Positions 19,937-32,029 are shown, counted from the first letter of the stretch. The stretch: 64,000 nt of DNA from Streptococcus infantis (GCF_000960085.1 NZ_JYGT01000008.1:1-64000), one strand, 5' to 3'. Notes: generated from the letters alone by a model not told the origin. Made by a program: numbers and translations.

Positions 19937-20632
19937 TTAATTATGAATTGTTTCTAGGAGAGTTAGAAGGGCTTGTGCTGAGCGACGTCCAGCTTCTACG
20001 ATAAATTCATCAAATGAAATAGAAGCTTCATGATTCGCATTATCACTCATGGCACGGACAACTAAGAAAGGTAGATTAAGCGCGTAAGCTGCTTGAGCGA
20101 TAGCCGCTCCTTCCATCTCCACAGCAAGAACTTGAGGATAATGTTCTTTTATAGCTTTAATCTTATCTTCACCCGCAATAAAACTATCACCGGTCGCAAT
20201 CAAACCTAAATGCCATTTTTGGTTAAGTTTAGACAAACTCTCTTGAATCATACTGACAAACTTCTTGTCAGATTCGAAATAGAGTGGTTGTTGGGCCATT
20301 TGACCGTATTCATACCCAAAAGCAGTCACATCAACATCATGATAAGCTAGCTTATCAGCAATCACTACATCACCGACTTCGATCCCTTCTGCTAAAGCTC
20401 CAGCTGAACCAGTGTTGATGACAGCATCTACTTTAAAGTGGTCGGCTAGGATTGCTACACTCATAGCAGACATGACTTTACCAATACCACTCTCTACAAG
20501 TACAAGATCAACAGCTCCAATCTTTCCTGTATGGTAAGTATTGTCCAGAATCTTTTCTTGACCAGCGTTCTCCAGGTGTTGAATCAGGTAGGCTAATTCT
20601 TCTGGCATAGCCGCTATAATACCGATTTTCAT
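19937..20632 (-). CDS. mtnN: 5'-methylthioadenosine/S-adenosylhomocysteine nucleosidase
   Basis: 231 residues. The family signature is clear: MKIGIIAAMPEE at the start with the catalytic Glu region, NTGSAGAL, GDSFIAG, and VEMEGAAIAQAA with the ribose-binding Met-Glu pair; the catalytic Asp follows in MSDN. It removes adenine from MTA and SAH, and it makes S-ribosylhomocysteine, the precursor of AI-2. It is the last gene of the glmU operon, 10 bases after macP. Confidence 0.95.
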   Translation of the reverse strand: MKIGIIAAMPEELAYLIQHLENAGQEKILDNTYHTGKIGAVDLVLVESGIGKVMSAMSVAILADHFKVDAVINTGSAGALAEGIEVGDVVIADKLAYHDVDVTAFGYEYGQMAQQPLYFESDKKFVSMIQESLSKLNQKWHLGLIATGDSFIAGEDKIKAIKEHYPQVLAVEMEGAAIAQAAYALNLPFLVVRAMSDNANHEASISFDEFIVEAGRRSAQALLTLLETIHN

Positions 20633-20642
20633 GACATTCCCC

Positions 20643-20954
20643 TTAAATAAATCTCATTGCTAAAACTAGCAGAATCAAGAGAAGAATAACAGCAAATAGA
20701 ATCTTATTCAATTTAGAGTTAAAGACATTTCTCTTGGTATTTTCGATTCGACGACTCTTATGGATTTGAGGTTCAACCTCAATCGTTAAAGTATCCTGAC
20801 TAAATCCATGGTCACTTGAACGTGAATATCCATCATATTGAGATGAAGTTGACAATATCTTCGTTTCTTGATCATCTACTAAAGCAGGACCAGAGATATC
20901 TTCACCTCGATTCGCACGCTCAATGATTTCGTCTGTTAATAAAGGTTTTCCCAT
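20643..20954 (-). CDS. macP: MacP, membrane cofactor of penicillin-binding protein 2a
   Basis: 103 residues from the ATG at 20954, which has GAGGAGG upstream. A longer frame to 20987 has no ribosome site and would overlap the nudix gene. The N-terminus [18 protein letters not shown] and the single C-terminal membrane segment (about 82-103) match pneumococcal MacP, which lies between the same two genes as I remember it. MacP activates the class A synthase PBP2a and is phosphorylated by StkP on a Thr near residue 32. Here T31 in DDQETKIL is the likely equivalent. Confidence 0.85.
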   Translation of the reverse strand: MGKPLLTDEIIERANRGEDISGPALVDDQETKILSTSSQYDGYSRSSDHGFSQDTLTIEVEPQIHKSRRIENTKRNVFNSKLNKILFAVILLLILLVLAMRFI

Positions 20955-20965
20955 GGGTTCCTCCT

Positions 20966-21511
20966 CTATTTTTCTTGTAATTCCCAATACTGGATAGCCA
21001 TGATAGTCTTAGCATCACAGATATCACCAGACTGGATCAGTTGTTTAGTTTCTTCAAGACTAACTTCAAGTAATTCTAAAGTTTCATCTTCATCCTGTGG
21101 ACGTGGATTTTTAACTTTTGACAAATCACTTGCCAAATAAAGTTTTAATCGCTCATTACAGAAACCAATAGCAGAATAGAAATCATACAAAAGAGTCAGT
21201 TTTCCAGTGTAGGCAGCTTCTTCTTCCAATTCACGAAGGGCTGCTGCTTCAGGATCAGCGTTTTCTCCAATTTCTAGTTTTCCTGCAGGAATTTCAATAG
21301 AAACTTTTTCAATCGCCTTGCGATATTGCTTGACTAGAACAATCTTATTTTCTGGAGTAACTGCAAGAACACATACTGCACCGTTATGGAAAATCAAATC
21401 GCGTTGAGCCGTCCCTTTTCCTGAAGGCAGTTCAACCTGGTCTTGAACCAATTGGAAAATAGGACCTTTATAGATTTCTTTTCGACTAATCGTCTTCTCT
21501 TCAAATTCCAT
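20966..21511 (-). CDS. Nudix hydrolase, ADP-ribose pyrophosphatase type
   Basis: 181 residues. The Nudix box runs from G77 to about 102: GKLEIGE, a linker longer than the standard by two residues, then REL at 93-95 and EEE. The Gly of the usual EExGU is replaced by Ala (EEEAAY, A100). The IPAGK just before and the [13 protein letters not shown] stretch after it are typical of ADP-ribose hydrolases (NudF type). It recycles ADP-ribose to AMP and ribose 5-phosphate. RBS AGGAGC precedes the ATG; it lies between glmU and macP. Confidence 0.88.
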   Translation of the reverse strand: MEFEEKTISRKEIYKGPIFQLVQDQVELPSGKGTAQRDLIFHNGAVCVLAVTPENKIVLVKQYRKAIEKVSIEIPAGKLEIGENADPEAAALRELEEEAAYTGKLTLLYDFYSAIGFCNERLKLYLASDLSKVKNPRPQDEDETLELLEVSLEETKQLIQSGDICDAKTIMAIQYWELQEK

Positions 21512-21520
21512 GGTTAGCTC

Positions 21521-23047
<1,527 letters not shown>

Positions 23048-23057
23048 CTATAGAGGT

Positions 23058-23858
23058 ATGAGAAAAAAAATTCATCCAGCTTTTATAGTTACTATATTTG
23101 CTGTTTTTATAGGACTCTTATTTCTCAACCGGCCTCGGTTTGAAGAACACCCTGTAAAAACTAAACAAAATCCAGTACAAATAGAAACACAAGCTCTACA
23201 TAACTTGGATAAGCCTATCATCGATATCTCTGGTTGGCAGAGACCATCAGAAATTAATTATGATATTTTATCTCAAAATATATCTGGTGTCATTGTTCGA
23301 GTCCACGGAGGAAATCAGATCACCACTGAGAACGATGCATCTTATACAAACGGTATTGATAAAGCTTATAAAAGTCATATCGCTGAGTTTCAAAAGAGAA
23401 ATGTTCCAGTTGCTGTCTATGCCTATATATCTGGTAAAAGTGTAGAGGATATGGAAAAAGCGGCTGAATCATTTTATAATTCAGCTTCGCCGTACAACCC
23501 AAGTTACTATTGGTTAGATGTCGAAGAAAAAACCATGTCTGATATGAACAAAGGGGTTGAAGCTTTCCGTGCTAAACTAGAATCACTTGGTGCTAAAAAC
23601 ATCGGTATCTATATTGGTGTTTACTTCATGCAAGAACATAGCATCAGTACAGATAAATTTTCTGCTATTTGGATTCCTTCTTATGGACTTGACTCAGGTT
23701 ACTTTGAAAGTTCACCAAATACAGAACTTGACTTCGACCTTCACCAATATACCTCAAAAGGAAAAATAGTAGGGTTTGAACACCATCTAGACCTAAATCT
23801 TATTTCTTTATCAAAAGATAAGGAAGAGACGTTTAGAAAATTATTCTTAAAACCTTAA
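23058..23858 (+). CDS. GH25-family lysozyme-like protein, membrane-anchored
   Basis: 266 residues. The ATG at 23058 is just behind AGAGG. Residues about 8-24 are a hydrophobic signal anchor. From about 52 the GH25 (N,O-diacetylmuramidase) fold is recognisable: PIIDISGWQRPSEINYD with D56, VIVRVHGG, VYAYISG, and YYWLDVEEKTM with the acidic catalytic pair. Members cleave muramyl bonds in peptidoglycan. No wall-binding repeats are present, so it probably works at the outer membrane face. A single gene with its own terminator. Confidence 0.87.
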   Translation: MRKKIHPAFIVTIFAVFIGLLFLNRPRFEEHPVKTKQNPVQIETQALHNLDKPIIDISGWQRPSEINYDILSQNISGVIVRVHGGNQITTENDASYTNGIDKAYKSHIAEFQKRNVPVAVYAYISGKSVEDMEKAAESFYNSASPYNPSYYWLDVEEKTMSDMNKGVEAFRAKLESLGAKNIGIYIGVYFMQEHSISTDKFSAIWIPSYGLDSGYFESSPNTELDFDLHQYTSKGKIVGFEHHLDLNLISLSKDKEETFRKLFLKP

Positions 23859-23866
23859 ATTTATTT

Positions 23867-23900
23867 AGCAAGTCAGATATTACTTCTGCTTGCTTTTTTA
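23867..23900 (+). terminator. Terminator of the GH25 gene
   Basis: Stem agcaag(t)caga / tctgcttgct with a one-base bulge, then T6. Confidence 0.8.
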
Positions 23901-23914
23901 TTTCTCTTACTTTG

Positions 23915-23923
23915 TGATATAAT
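23915..23923 (+). promoter_or_regulatory. Extended -10 promoter of the popT operon
   Basis: TGaTATAAT, 40 bases before the ATG at 23964. Confidence 0.6.
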
Positions 23924-23963
23924 ACAAGAAGAGAATTTTAGAGAAAAAATACGGAGAGAGTTT

Positions 23964-24806
23964 ATGATATCTTGGATTTCAAAAATTATTAAAGGAATTG
24001 TTATTGCGTTAGGCTTTATTTTACCAGGAATTTCTGGTGGTGTTCTAGCAGCAATCTTGGGTATTTACGAGAGAATGATTCGATTCTTAGCTCACCCATT
24101 TAAAAATTTTAAAGAAGATGTTCTTTATTTTTTACCAGTTGCAATTGGTATGTTACTAGGTATTGGACTATTTTCATATCCTATTGAATATCTCCTTGAA
24201 CACTATCAGGTTTATGTATTATGGAGCTTTGCGGGTGCCATTATTGGAACTGTCCCAAGCCTTGTAAGGGAAGCTACTAAGGACTCCGAAAGAGATAAGA
24301 TAGATATGATTTGGTTTTGGGCAACCTTCATCATTTCAGGGATTGGACTTTATGCTTTAAACTTTGTAGTAGGTTCACTAAATGCAAGTTTTACAAGCTT
24401 TATCTTAGCTGGTGCCCTTCTTGCTTTAGGAGTTTTAGTCCCAGGATTAAGTCCTTCAAACCTTCTCTTAATTTTAGGACTGTATAGTCCAATGTTGACC
24501 GGTTTCAAGACTTTTGATTTAATCGGAACTTTTCTTCCAATTGCAATTGGAGCTGGAGCAACTCTGATTATTTTCTCAAAATTAATGGATTATGCTCTTC
24601 GTGTCTACCACTCTCGTGTCTATCACTTTATCATTGGGATCGTCCTTTCAAGCACTCTCCTGATTTTGATTCCAAACGCTGGTAATGCTGAGAGCATCAG
24701 CTATAGCGGCTTATCTCTTGTTTCCTATGTCATCATCGCCTTCTTCTTCGCCCTTGGCATTTGGTTAGGGATCTGGATGAGTCAATTGGAGGATAAGTAC
24801 AAATAA
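23964..24806 (+). CDS. popT: DUF368 membrane protein, PopT-type polyprenyl-phosphate transporter
   Basis: 280 residues with about eight membrane helices. The family hallmarks are the paired motifs LPGISGGVLA (20-29) and VPGLSPSNLLLILGLY in the second half. DUF368 proteins have been shown to return undecaprenyl phosphate from the outer to the inner face of the membrane so it can be reused in wall synthesis. RBS GGAGAG stands 7 nt upstream of the ATG. The stop overlaps the ybaK start by one base (TAATG). Confidence 0.87.
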   Translation: MISWISKIIKGIVIALGFILPGISGGVLAAILGIYERMIRFLAHPFKNFKEDVLYFLPVAIGMLLGIGLFSYPIEYLLEHYQVYVLWSFAGAIIGTVPSLVREATKDSERDKIDMIWFWATFIISGIGLYALNFVVGSLNASFTSFILAGALLALGVLVPGLSPSNLLLILGLYSPMLTGFKTFDLIGTFLPIAIGAGATLIIFSKLMDYALRVYHSRVYHFIIGIVLSSTLLILIPNAGNAESISYSGLSLVSYVIIAFFFALGIWLGIWMSQLEDKYK

Positions 24807-25291
24807 TGGCAAAAAAAACTAAAGTAAAGAAGACCTTAGTCGAGCAAATATTAGCTAAGGCAGGTGTTGAACACCAAGGGATTCAAATCAATGCTTTAGA
24901 AGGAGAGCTTCCTTCTGAGTATGAGAGAAATCACATTTTTAAAACACTAGCTCTTTTAGGGGACAAGACTGGTCCAGTTATTGGGATTATTCCTATTACT
25001 GAACATCTTTCTGAAAAGAAATTAGCAAAGATTTCCGGTAACAAAAAAGTGAGTATGATTCCGCAAAAGGATTTAGAAAAAACAACTGGATATATTCATG
25101 GTGCAAATAACCCTGTCGGTATCCGTCAAAAACACAACTACCCTATCTTTATCGACCAAACTGCTCTTCAACTGAATGAAATGATTGTTTCCTCGGGGGA
25201 AGTTGGTCACAGTATCATTATCAATCCTCAAGATCTAGCATCCTTTGTTAAAGCGAACTTTGTAGATATTTTGGAGGAAAGCAAATCATGA
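24806..25291 (+). CDS. YbaK/EbsC-family aminoacyl-tRNA deacylase
   Basis: 161 residues. The family fold is shown by LVEQILAKAGVEHQ at the start, KTLALLGDK, the conserved lysine-rich KKLAKISGNKKVSMIPQKDLEKTTGY, and GANNPVGIRQKHNYPIFID. YbaK hydrolyses Cys-tRNA(Pro), a proofreading step that protects translation. The start overlaps popT and the stop overlaps the next gene by 4 bp, so the three genes form one coupled operon. Confidence 0.9.
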   Translation: MAKKTKVKKTLVEQILAKAGVEHQGIQINALEGELPSEYERNHIFKTLALLGDKTGPVIGIIPITEHLSEKKLAKISGNKKVSMIPQKDLEKTTGYIHGANNPVGIRQKHNYPIFIDQTALQLNEMIVSSGEVGHSIIINPQDLASFVKANFVDILEESKS

Positions 25292-25911
25292 AACTTTACT
25301 TTGTCCGTCACGGTCGAACAGTCTGGAATCTAGAAGGTCGCTTTCAAGGTGCAGGTGGAGATTCTCCACTTCTTCCTGAGTCCATTGAGACCTTAAAGGA
25401 ACTCGGTCAATATCTTAAAGATGTTTCATTCGATAAAATTTATTCAAGTGATTTACCAAGGGCTGTAAAATCTGCTGAAATTATCCAAAGTCAGCTAACA
25501 AACCCGTGCCCGCTAGAAAGTGTACCTGAACTAAGAGAATGGCACCTTGGAAAACTAGAAGGGTTAAAAATTGCTACTTTAAATGCAATCTATCCGCAGC
25601 AAATTCAAGCCTTTAAAACGAACTTAGCTAAGTTTGATACGAGTATGTTTGAAGCTGAATCACTCTACAGCACAACTCAGCGCACCATTCAATTTATTAA
25701 ATCTTTGAAAAACACTAAGGTAGAACAACTCTTACTGGTAGGCCACGGAGCAAATCTCACTGCAAGTCTTCGAACACTTTTAGGATTTAATGAAGCGCAT
25801 CTTCGAAAAAATGGTGGTTTGGCCAATGCAAGTCTAACAATTATAGAGACTGACGACTTCGAAAAATTTAATCTTAAGACTTGGAATGATACTTCCTATC
25901 AGAAAAATTAA
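25288..25911 (+). CDS. Histidine phosphatase family protein (phosphoglycerate-mutase-like)
   Basis: 207 residues. LYFVRHGRTVWNLEGRFQG gives the RHG catalytic motif with H8, YSSDLPRAVKSAEI is the second conserved block, and LLVGHGANL supplies the second histidine. The length and lack of a long insert fit the small broad-specificity phosphatases rather than glycolytic mutase. The substrate is not determinable. It is the last gene of the popT-ybaK operon. Confidence 0.88.
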   Translation: MKLYFVRHGRTVWNLEGRFQGAGGDSPLLPESIETLKELGQYLKDVSFDKIYSSDLPRAVKSAEIIQSQLTNPCPLESVPELREWHLGKLEGLKIATLNAIYPQQIQAFKTNLAKFDTSMFEAESLYSTTQRTIQFIKSLKNTKVEQLLLVGHGANLTASLRTLLGFNEAHLRKNGGLANASLTIIETDDFEKFNLKTWNDTSYQKN

Positions 25912-25913
25912 TT

Positions 25914-25943
25914 GAACTTGATTTACTGCGTCAAGTTCTTTTT
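25914..25943 (+). terminator. Terminator of the popT operon
   Basis: Stem gaacttga / tcaagttc followed by T5. Confidence 0.8.
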
Positions 25944-25981
25944 AGTTTTTATAGAATATCCGTGAATTTCTTGACTATTTA

Positions 25982-25990
25982 TGATAAAAT
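25982..25990 (+). promoter_or_regulatory. Candidate extended -10 for lysS
   Basis: TGaTAAAAT at 25982-25990. A TTGACT at 25971-25976 is too close to serve as its -35, but it could pair with AGTATC at 25994. Which -10 is used is unclear. No T-box leader is seen before lysS. Confidence 0.4.
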
Positions 25991-26042
25991 GGGAGTATCG
26001 TGAAAAATTGATTTAATATTTCAAAATTTGATTAAAAATTAG

Positions 26043-27542
<1,500 letters not shown>

Positions 27543-27546
27543 CAAT

Positions 27547-27575
27547 AAAACTCCTAGAAAATTTCTAGGAGTTTT
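27547..27575. terminator. Hairpin downstream of lysS (bidirectional)
   Basis: Near-perfect palindrome aaaactcctagaaa / tttctaggagtttt. It is the first of two hairpins between the convergent lysS and fhs genes. It has T-rich ends on both strands and is best placed to end fhs read-through. Confidence 0.7.
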
Positions 27576-27586
27576 AAATAACTAGA

Positions 27587-27620
27587 AAGACAACCTTACA
27601 TTTGAAGGTTGTCTTTTTTG
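27587..27620. terminator. Second hairpin between lysS and fhs
   Basis: Perfect 11-bp stem aagacaacctt / aaggttgtctt with T6 on the plus strand. It can end lysS transcription and lies just past the fhs stop for the other strand. Confidence 0.75.
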
Positions 27621-27625
27621 TTTAC

Positions 27626-29296
27626 TTAGAATAAACCGAGAACTGTTCCATCGCTTTCAACATCCATATTGAGAGCAGCTGGTCGTTTTGGAAGTCCAGG
27701 CATAGTCATAACGTCACCAGTAAGAGCAACGATAAAGCCTGCGCCAAGTTTCGGTACCAATTCACGAATAGTAATTTCAAAGTTTTCAGGTGCACCAAGC
27801 GCATTTGGATTGTCTGAGAAACTGTATTGAGTTTTCGCCATACAGATTGGCAATTTGTCCCAACCGTTTTGTACGATTTGTGCGATTTGAGTTTGAGCTT
27901 TCTTCTCGAAGTTTACTTTGCTACCACGATAGATTTCAGTAACAATCTTTTCAATCTTTTCTTGAACTGAAAGGTCATTATCATACAAACGTTTATAGTT
28001 AGCTGGGTGTTCGTCAATTGTCTTGACAAGAGTTTCAGCTAGAGCCACTCCACCTTCTGCTCCATCAGCCCATACGCTAGCTAACTCAACCGGAACATCA
28101 ATGGAAGCACAAAGTTCTTTTAAAGCTGCGATTTCTGCTTCTGTATCAGATACAAATTCGTTAATAGCAACAACTGCTGGAATACCAAACTTACGGATAT
28201 TTTCAACGTGACGTTTCAAGTTTGCAAATCCTTCACGAACTGCTTCTACATTTTCTTCTGTCAAGGCATCCTTAGCAACTCCACCATTCATCTTAAGAGC
28301 ACGAAGGGTTGCAACGATAACTACTGCATCTGGCGCAGTTGGCAAGTTTGGAGTTTTGATATCAAGGAATTTCTCTGCACCAAGGTCTGCACCAAAACCT
28401 GCTTCTGTTACTGTGTAATCTGCTAAATGAAGGGCTGTAGTTGTAGCCAAGACAGAGTTACATCCGTGTGCGATATTGGCAAATGGGCCACCATGTACAA
28501 AGGCAGGTGTTCCATAGATGGTTTGAACCAAGTTCGGTTTGATAGCGTCTTTCAAAATCAATGCCAAGGCACCTTCAACCTGTAGATCACCTACTGAAAC
28601 AGGTGTACGATCATAACGGTAACCGATAACGATATTGGCTAAACGACGTTTTAAATCTTCAATATCAGTTGCCAAGCAAAGGATGGCCATGATTTCTGAA
28701 GCAACAGTGATGTCAAAACCATCTTCACGCGGAATACCGTTAAGAGGACCACCAAGTCCAACTGTCACGTGACGAAGAGCACGATCATTCAAGTCCACTA
28801 CGCGTTTCCAGAGAATACGACGTTGGTCGATACCTAGCTCATTCCCTTGATGCAAGTGATTGTCAATCAGGGCAGAAAGAGCATTGTTTGCAGTTGTAAT
28901 AGCATGCATATCACCAGTAAAGTGAAGGTTGATATCTTCCATTGGTAAAACTTGTGCATAACCACCACCAGCAGCACCGCCCTTGATACCCATAACAGGT
29001 CCAAGAGAAGGTTCGCGGATAGCAATCATGGTTTTCTTACCAATCTTATTCAAGGCGTCTGCAAGCCCGATAGTGATAGTCGATTTCCCTTCTCCTGCTG
29101 GTGTTGGATTGATGGCTGTTACCAGGATCAATTTTCCTACAGGATTGCTCTCAACTGCACGGATTTTATCAAAGCTAAGCTTAGCCTTGTACTTTCCGTA
29201 CAATTCCAAATCGTCGTAAGAAATACCAAGTTTCTCTACAACATCAACGATTGGTTTTAGCTCGATACTCTGTGCGATTTCAATATCTGTTTTCAT
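27626..29296 (-). CDS. fhs: Formate-tetrahydrofolate ligase
   Basis: 556 residues, family-typical. The P-loop-like [14 protein letters not shown] lies near residues 66-79, [24 protein letters not shown] follows, and [13 protein letters not shown] is another signature. It makes 10-formyl-THF from formate, feeding purine and formyl-Met-tRNA synthesis. The ATG follows GAGGAG. A possible PurR box lies upstream. Confidence 0.97.
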   Translation of the reverse strand: MKTDIEIAQSIELKPIVDVVEKLGISYDDLELYGKYKAKLSFDKIRAVESNPVGKLILVTAINPTPAGEGKSTITIGLADALNKIGKKTMIAIREPSLGPVMGIKGGAAGGGYAQVLPMEDINLHFTGDMHAITTANNALSALIDNHLHQGNELGIDQRRILWKRVVDLNDRALRHVTVGLGGPLNGIPREDGFDITVASEIMAILCLATDIEDLKRRLANIVIGYRYDRTPVSVGDLQVEGALALILKDAIKPNLVQTIYGTPAFVHGGPFANIAHGCNSVLATTTALHLADYTVTEAGFGADLGAEKFLDIKTPNLPTAPDAVVIVATLRALKMNGGVAKDALTEENVEAVREGFANLKRHVENIRKFGIPAVVAINEFVSDTEAEIAALKELCASIDVPVELASVWADGAEGGVALAETLVKTIDEHPANYKRLYDNDLSVQEKIEKIVTEIYRGSKVNFEKKAQTQIAQIVQNGWDKLPICMAKTQYSFSDNPNALGAPENFEITIRELVPKLGAGFIVALTGDVMTMPGLPKRPAALNMDVESDGTVLGLF

Positions 29297-29328
29297 AACA
29301 AACTCCTCTACATCTAATGTGTTAATTC

Positions 29329-29337
29329 ATTATATCA
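29329..29337 (-). promoter_or_regulatory. Extended -10 promoter of fhs
   Basis: Minus strand reads TGATATAAT, 33 nt before the fhs ATG. Confidence 0.55.
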
Positions 29338-29371
29338 TAAAACAAGATTTTTATCAGTCGTAATGTTTGTT

Positions 29372-29384
29372 AACGTTCGTAAAT
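29372..29384 (-). promoter_or_regulatory. Possible PurBox upstream of fhs
   Basis: Minus strand reads ATTTACGAACGTT, 11 of 13 matches to the lactococcal/streptococcal PurR consensus AWWWCCGAACWWT, including the CGAAC core. It lies about 55 nt upstream of the expected transcription start. Confidence 0.35.
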
Positions 29385-29492
29385 ATCCCTTTACTAGGGA
29401 CTTTATCACATTCTATCTAAATTTTTATATGCCTTTATAGGTTTTAACTATGGTTTAATGTGATATCCTTAAGCTTATTTTATCGCTTTCAT

Positions 29493-29521
29493 TTTACTTA
29501 CTGCTCATTTTTTTGTACAAT
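29493..29521 (+). promoter_or_regulatory. Promoter of coaB, implying a leaderless transcript
   Basis: TTTACT at 29493-29498, 17-bp spacer, TACAAT at 29516-29521. Only 6 bases separate the -10 from the ATG at 29528, so transcription should begin at or next to the A of the start codon. No Shine-Dalgarno sequence is present. Confidence 0.5.
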
Positions 29522-29527
29522 AGTTCT

Positions 29528-30214
29528 ATGAAAATTTTAATTACTTCTGGTGGTACTAGCGAAGCAATTGATAGTGTTCGTTCAATAACCAACCACTCTT
29601 CTGGTAGACTAGGTAAGATTATTACTGAAACTCTTCTAAAAGCTGGTCATGAGATTTGTTTGATCACTACTCCTCAAGCAGTGAAGCCAGCTAGCCATTC
29701 AAATCTTACCATCATTGAAATTAAAAACACAGCTGATTTACTGCAATCGATGAAAGATAAGATTGTGGATTTCCAGGTTTTAATTCATTCTATGGCAGTA
29801 TCAGACTACACTCCAGTTTATATGACTGGTCTCGATGAAGTTCAATCTAGTCAAGATTTAACAGAACTTTTAGATAAGAAAAATCAAGAAACTAAAATCT
29901 CATCCAAGAAAGACGTACAGGTACTATTTCTCAAGAAAAATCCTAAAATCATTTCACTTGTCAAAGAGTGGAATCCTTCAATTCATCTGATTGGATTTAA
30001 ATTATTAGTTGATGTCAGTCAAGAATACTTGATTCAAATTGCTCGAGAAAGTCTTGAAAAAAACAAAGCGGATATCATTGTTGCTAATGATCTCACACAG
30101 ATCAATGCTGAACAACATATCGCATATCTAGTTGAAAAATCTAGCTTCCAAACTGCTACTAGAAAACAAGAAATTGCGGATTTTCTCCTCAAGAAAATCC
30201 AGAGTTATGAGTAA
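29528..30214 (+). CDS. coaB: Phosphopantothenate-cysteine ligase CoaB (stand-alone)
   Basis: 228 residues from the ATG at 29528 (MKILITSGGTSEAIDSVRSITNHSSGRLG). A TTG five codons upstream lies inside the -10 and is not credible. Conserved blocks are the SGGT nucleotide-binding loop, IHSMAVSDY, and KKNPKII. In streptococci coaB and coaC are separate genes, unlike the fused Dfp of many bacteria. It joins cysteine to 4'-phosphopantothenate in coenzyme A synthesis. coaC follows after 14 bases. Confidence 0.93.
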   Translation: MKILITSGGTSEAIDSVRSITNHSSGRLGKIITETLLKAGHEICLITTPQAVKPASHSNLTIIEIKNTADLLQSMKDKIVDFQVLIHSMAVSDYTPVYMTGLDEVQSSQDLTELLDKKNQETKISSKKDVQVLFLKKNPKIISLVKEWNPSIHLIGFKLLVDVSQEYLIQIARESLEKNKADIIVANDLTQINAEQHIAYLVEKSSFQTATRKQEIADFLLKKIQSYE

Positions 30215-30228
30215 AAGAAAGGAATAAT

Positions 30229-30780
30229 ATGGCCCGTATTACACTCGCTATTACAGGATCCATTGCTGCATACAAGGCAGTTGATCTAGTAAGTTCTTTG
30301 AAAAAGCAGGGACATTCAGTAACTGTTCTGATGACCCAGGCTGCTACAGCATTTATTCAACCATTAACTTTACAAGTTCTATCTCAAAATACTGTACACC
30401 TTGATGTTATGCAAGAACCCTTCCCAGATCAGGTAAATCACATTCAAATAGGAAAAGAAACAGACTTGTTTATTGTCGTGCCTGCAACAGCTAATACAAT
30501 CGCTAAATTAGCTCATGGCTTAGCGGACAATATGGTGACCACTACCGCCCTTGCTTTGCCACATTTTGTACCAAAATTATTAGCTCCTGCTATGAATACA
30601 AAAATGTACGACCATCCAGCGACTCAAGCTAACCTAAAAATCTTAGAGAGTTTCGGCTATACAATTATTTCTCCTAAAGATTCTCTACTCGCCTGCGGAG
30701 ATATCGGCCGAGGTGCTCTCGCTAACCTTGAAACCATTTTACAACAAATAAAGGATAAACTTCATGAACAAACGCTCTAA
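30229..30780 (+). CDS. coaC: Phosphopantothenoylcysteine decarboxylase CoaC
   Basis: 183 residues. It is an HFCD flavoprotein: TGSIAAYKAVDLV at the start, the catalytic His in VNHIQIG (about residue 66), VVPATANTIAKLAHGLADN, PAMNTKMYDHPATQANL, and LACGDIGRGAL as the substrate-clamp motif. It converts PPC to 4'-phosphopantetheine, the step after CoaB. RBS AAAGGA precedes it, and its end overlaps panT by 17 bp. Confidence 0.95.
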   Translation: MARITLAITGSIAAYKAVDLVSSLKKQGHSVTVLMTQAATAFIQPLTLQVLSQNTVHLDVMQEPFPDQVNHIQIGKETDLFIVVPATANTIAKLAHGLADNMVTTTALALPHFVPKLLAPAMNTKMYDHPATQANLKILESFGYTIISPKDSLLACGDIGRGALANLETILQQIKDKLHEQTL

Positions 30781-31327
30781 TATTGCACCAATCGCTATCT
30801 TTTTTGCCAGTATGATTGTTATTCATTTACTGAGCTCAATCCTATTTAACGTGCTGCCCTTTCCTATTAAACCAACTATCGTCCACATTCCAGTAATTAT
30901 TGCAAGTATTATCTATGGACCAAGAATTGGCGCAACATTAGGTTTCTTAATGGGAATGATTAGCTTGACTGTAAATACTCTCACAATTCTTCCAACCAGC
31001 TATCTCTTCTCACCTTTTGTACCTAATGGTAACCTATATTCAGTTGTGATTGCAATTGTCCCACGTATCTTGATCGGTTTGACACCTTATTTCGTTTATA
31101 AACTGCTAAAGGGAAAAGCCGGACTCATCTTCGCAGGTGCACTTGGATCGCTGACAAATACAGTATTTGTTTTAGGTGGTATCTTCTTCCTCTTTGGTAA
31201 TGTTTTTGATGGAAATATTCAAAAACTATTAGCGACTGTTATCTCCACAAATTCGATCGCAGAATTAATCATCTCTGCTCTCTTGACCCTCATTATCGTT
31301 CCAAGACTTGAAAAAATAAAACAATAA
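30764..31327 (+). CDS. ECF transporter S component, probably for pantothenate (PanT-like)
   Basis: 187 residues with about six membrane helices and a short charged C-terminus. Ends such as FPIKPTIVHIPVIIASIIYGPRIGA are typical of ECF substrate-binding components. It is coupled to coaC by a 17-bp overlap with AAGGA in the coaC coding sequence. This makes pantothenate, the CoA precursor, the likely substrate. The shared EcfA/A'/T energising module is not in this window. Confidence 0.83.
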   Translation: MNKRSNIAPIAIFFASMIVIHLLSSILFNVLPFPIKPTIVHIPVIIASIIYGPRIGATLGFLMGMISLTVNTLTILPTSYLFSPFVPNGNLYSVVIAIVPRILIGLTPYFVYKLLKGKAGLIFAGALGSLTNTVFVLGGIFFLFGNVFDGNIQKLLATVISTNSIAELIISALLTLIIVPRLEKIKQ

Positions 31328-31357
31328 AAACTGTATCAATAGATACAGTCTTTTTTT
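31326..31357. terminator. Terminator between convergent panT and udk
   Basis: Stem actgtatc / gatacagt with T7 on the plus strand and A5 on the other side. Confidence 0.8.
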
Positions 31358-31362
31358 ATTTA

Positions 31363-32001
31363 TTACTGGGCTAAACGAGCCTCTTCTAAAATCTTCTCAA
31401 TTTTTGTTGTCAACAAGTCAATCGCTACAGTATTAGTTACTCCTTCAGGAATTACAATATCAGCGTAACGTTTTGTAGGTTCGATAAACTGATGATACAT
31501 AGGTTTTACGACTCCAAGGTATTGATCAATGACGCTGTCTAAACTACGACCACGCTCTTCCATATCGCGTTTAATACGACGTATGATACGAACATCATCA
31601 TCTGTGTCCACAAAAATCTTTATATCCATCAAATCACGAAGACGTTTATCTTCTAAAACCAAAATTCCTTCTACAATAAAGACATCCTGAGGTTCTTGAC
31701 GATAGGTTTTCGAGCTTCTTGTATGGGCAGCATAATCATAGGTAGGAATATCAACAGGACGCCCCGCCAACAATTCCTTAATTTGCTCAATCATCAAGTC
31801 AGTATCAAAAGCAAAAGGATGATCATAGTTAGTCTTGATTCGTTCTTCAAAAGTTAGATGAGATTGGTCTTTATAGTAGGAATCGTGTTCGATCATAGCA
31901 ATTTTTTCGTTGGGAAAATGAGATAAAATTGCTTTAGAAACACTTGTTTTTCCTCCTCCAGAACCTCCTGTTACTCCGATAATGATTGGTCTATTTTGCA
32001 T
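31363..32001 (-). CDS. udk: Uridine kinase
   Basis: 212 residues from the ATG at 32001 with AAGGAGG upstream. The longer frame to 32097 has no ribosome site. Walker [18 protein letters not shown] lies at about 8-24, [27 protein letters not shown] is the nucleoside-binding block, and [12 protein letters not shown] is the lid. It phosphorylates uridine and cytidine in pyrimidine salvage. Confidence 0.96.
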   Translation of the reverse strand: MQNRPIIIGVTGGSGGGKTSVSKAILSHFPNEKIAMIEHDSYYKDQSHLTFEERIKTNYDHPFAFDTDLMIEQIKELLAGRPVDIPTYDYAAHTRSSKTYRQEPQDVFIVEGILVLEDKRLRDLMDIKIFVDTDDDVRIIRRIKRDMEERGRSLDSVIDQYLGVVKPMYHQFIEPTKRYADIVIPEGVTNTVAIDLLTTKIEKILEEARLAQ

Positions 32002-32029
32002 AGTTGCCTCCTTGTATTTTCCGTTGTCT

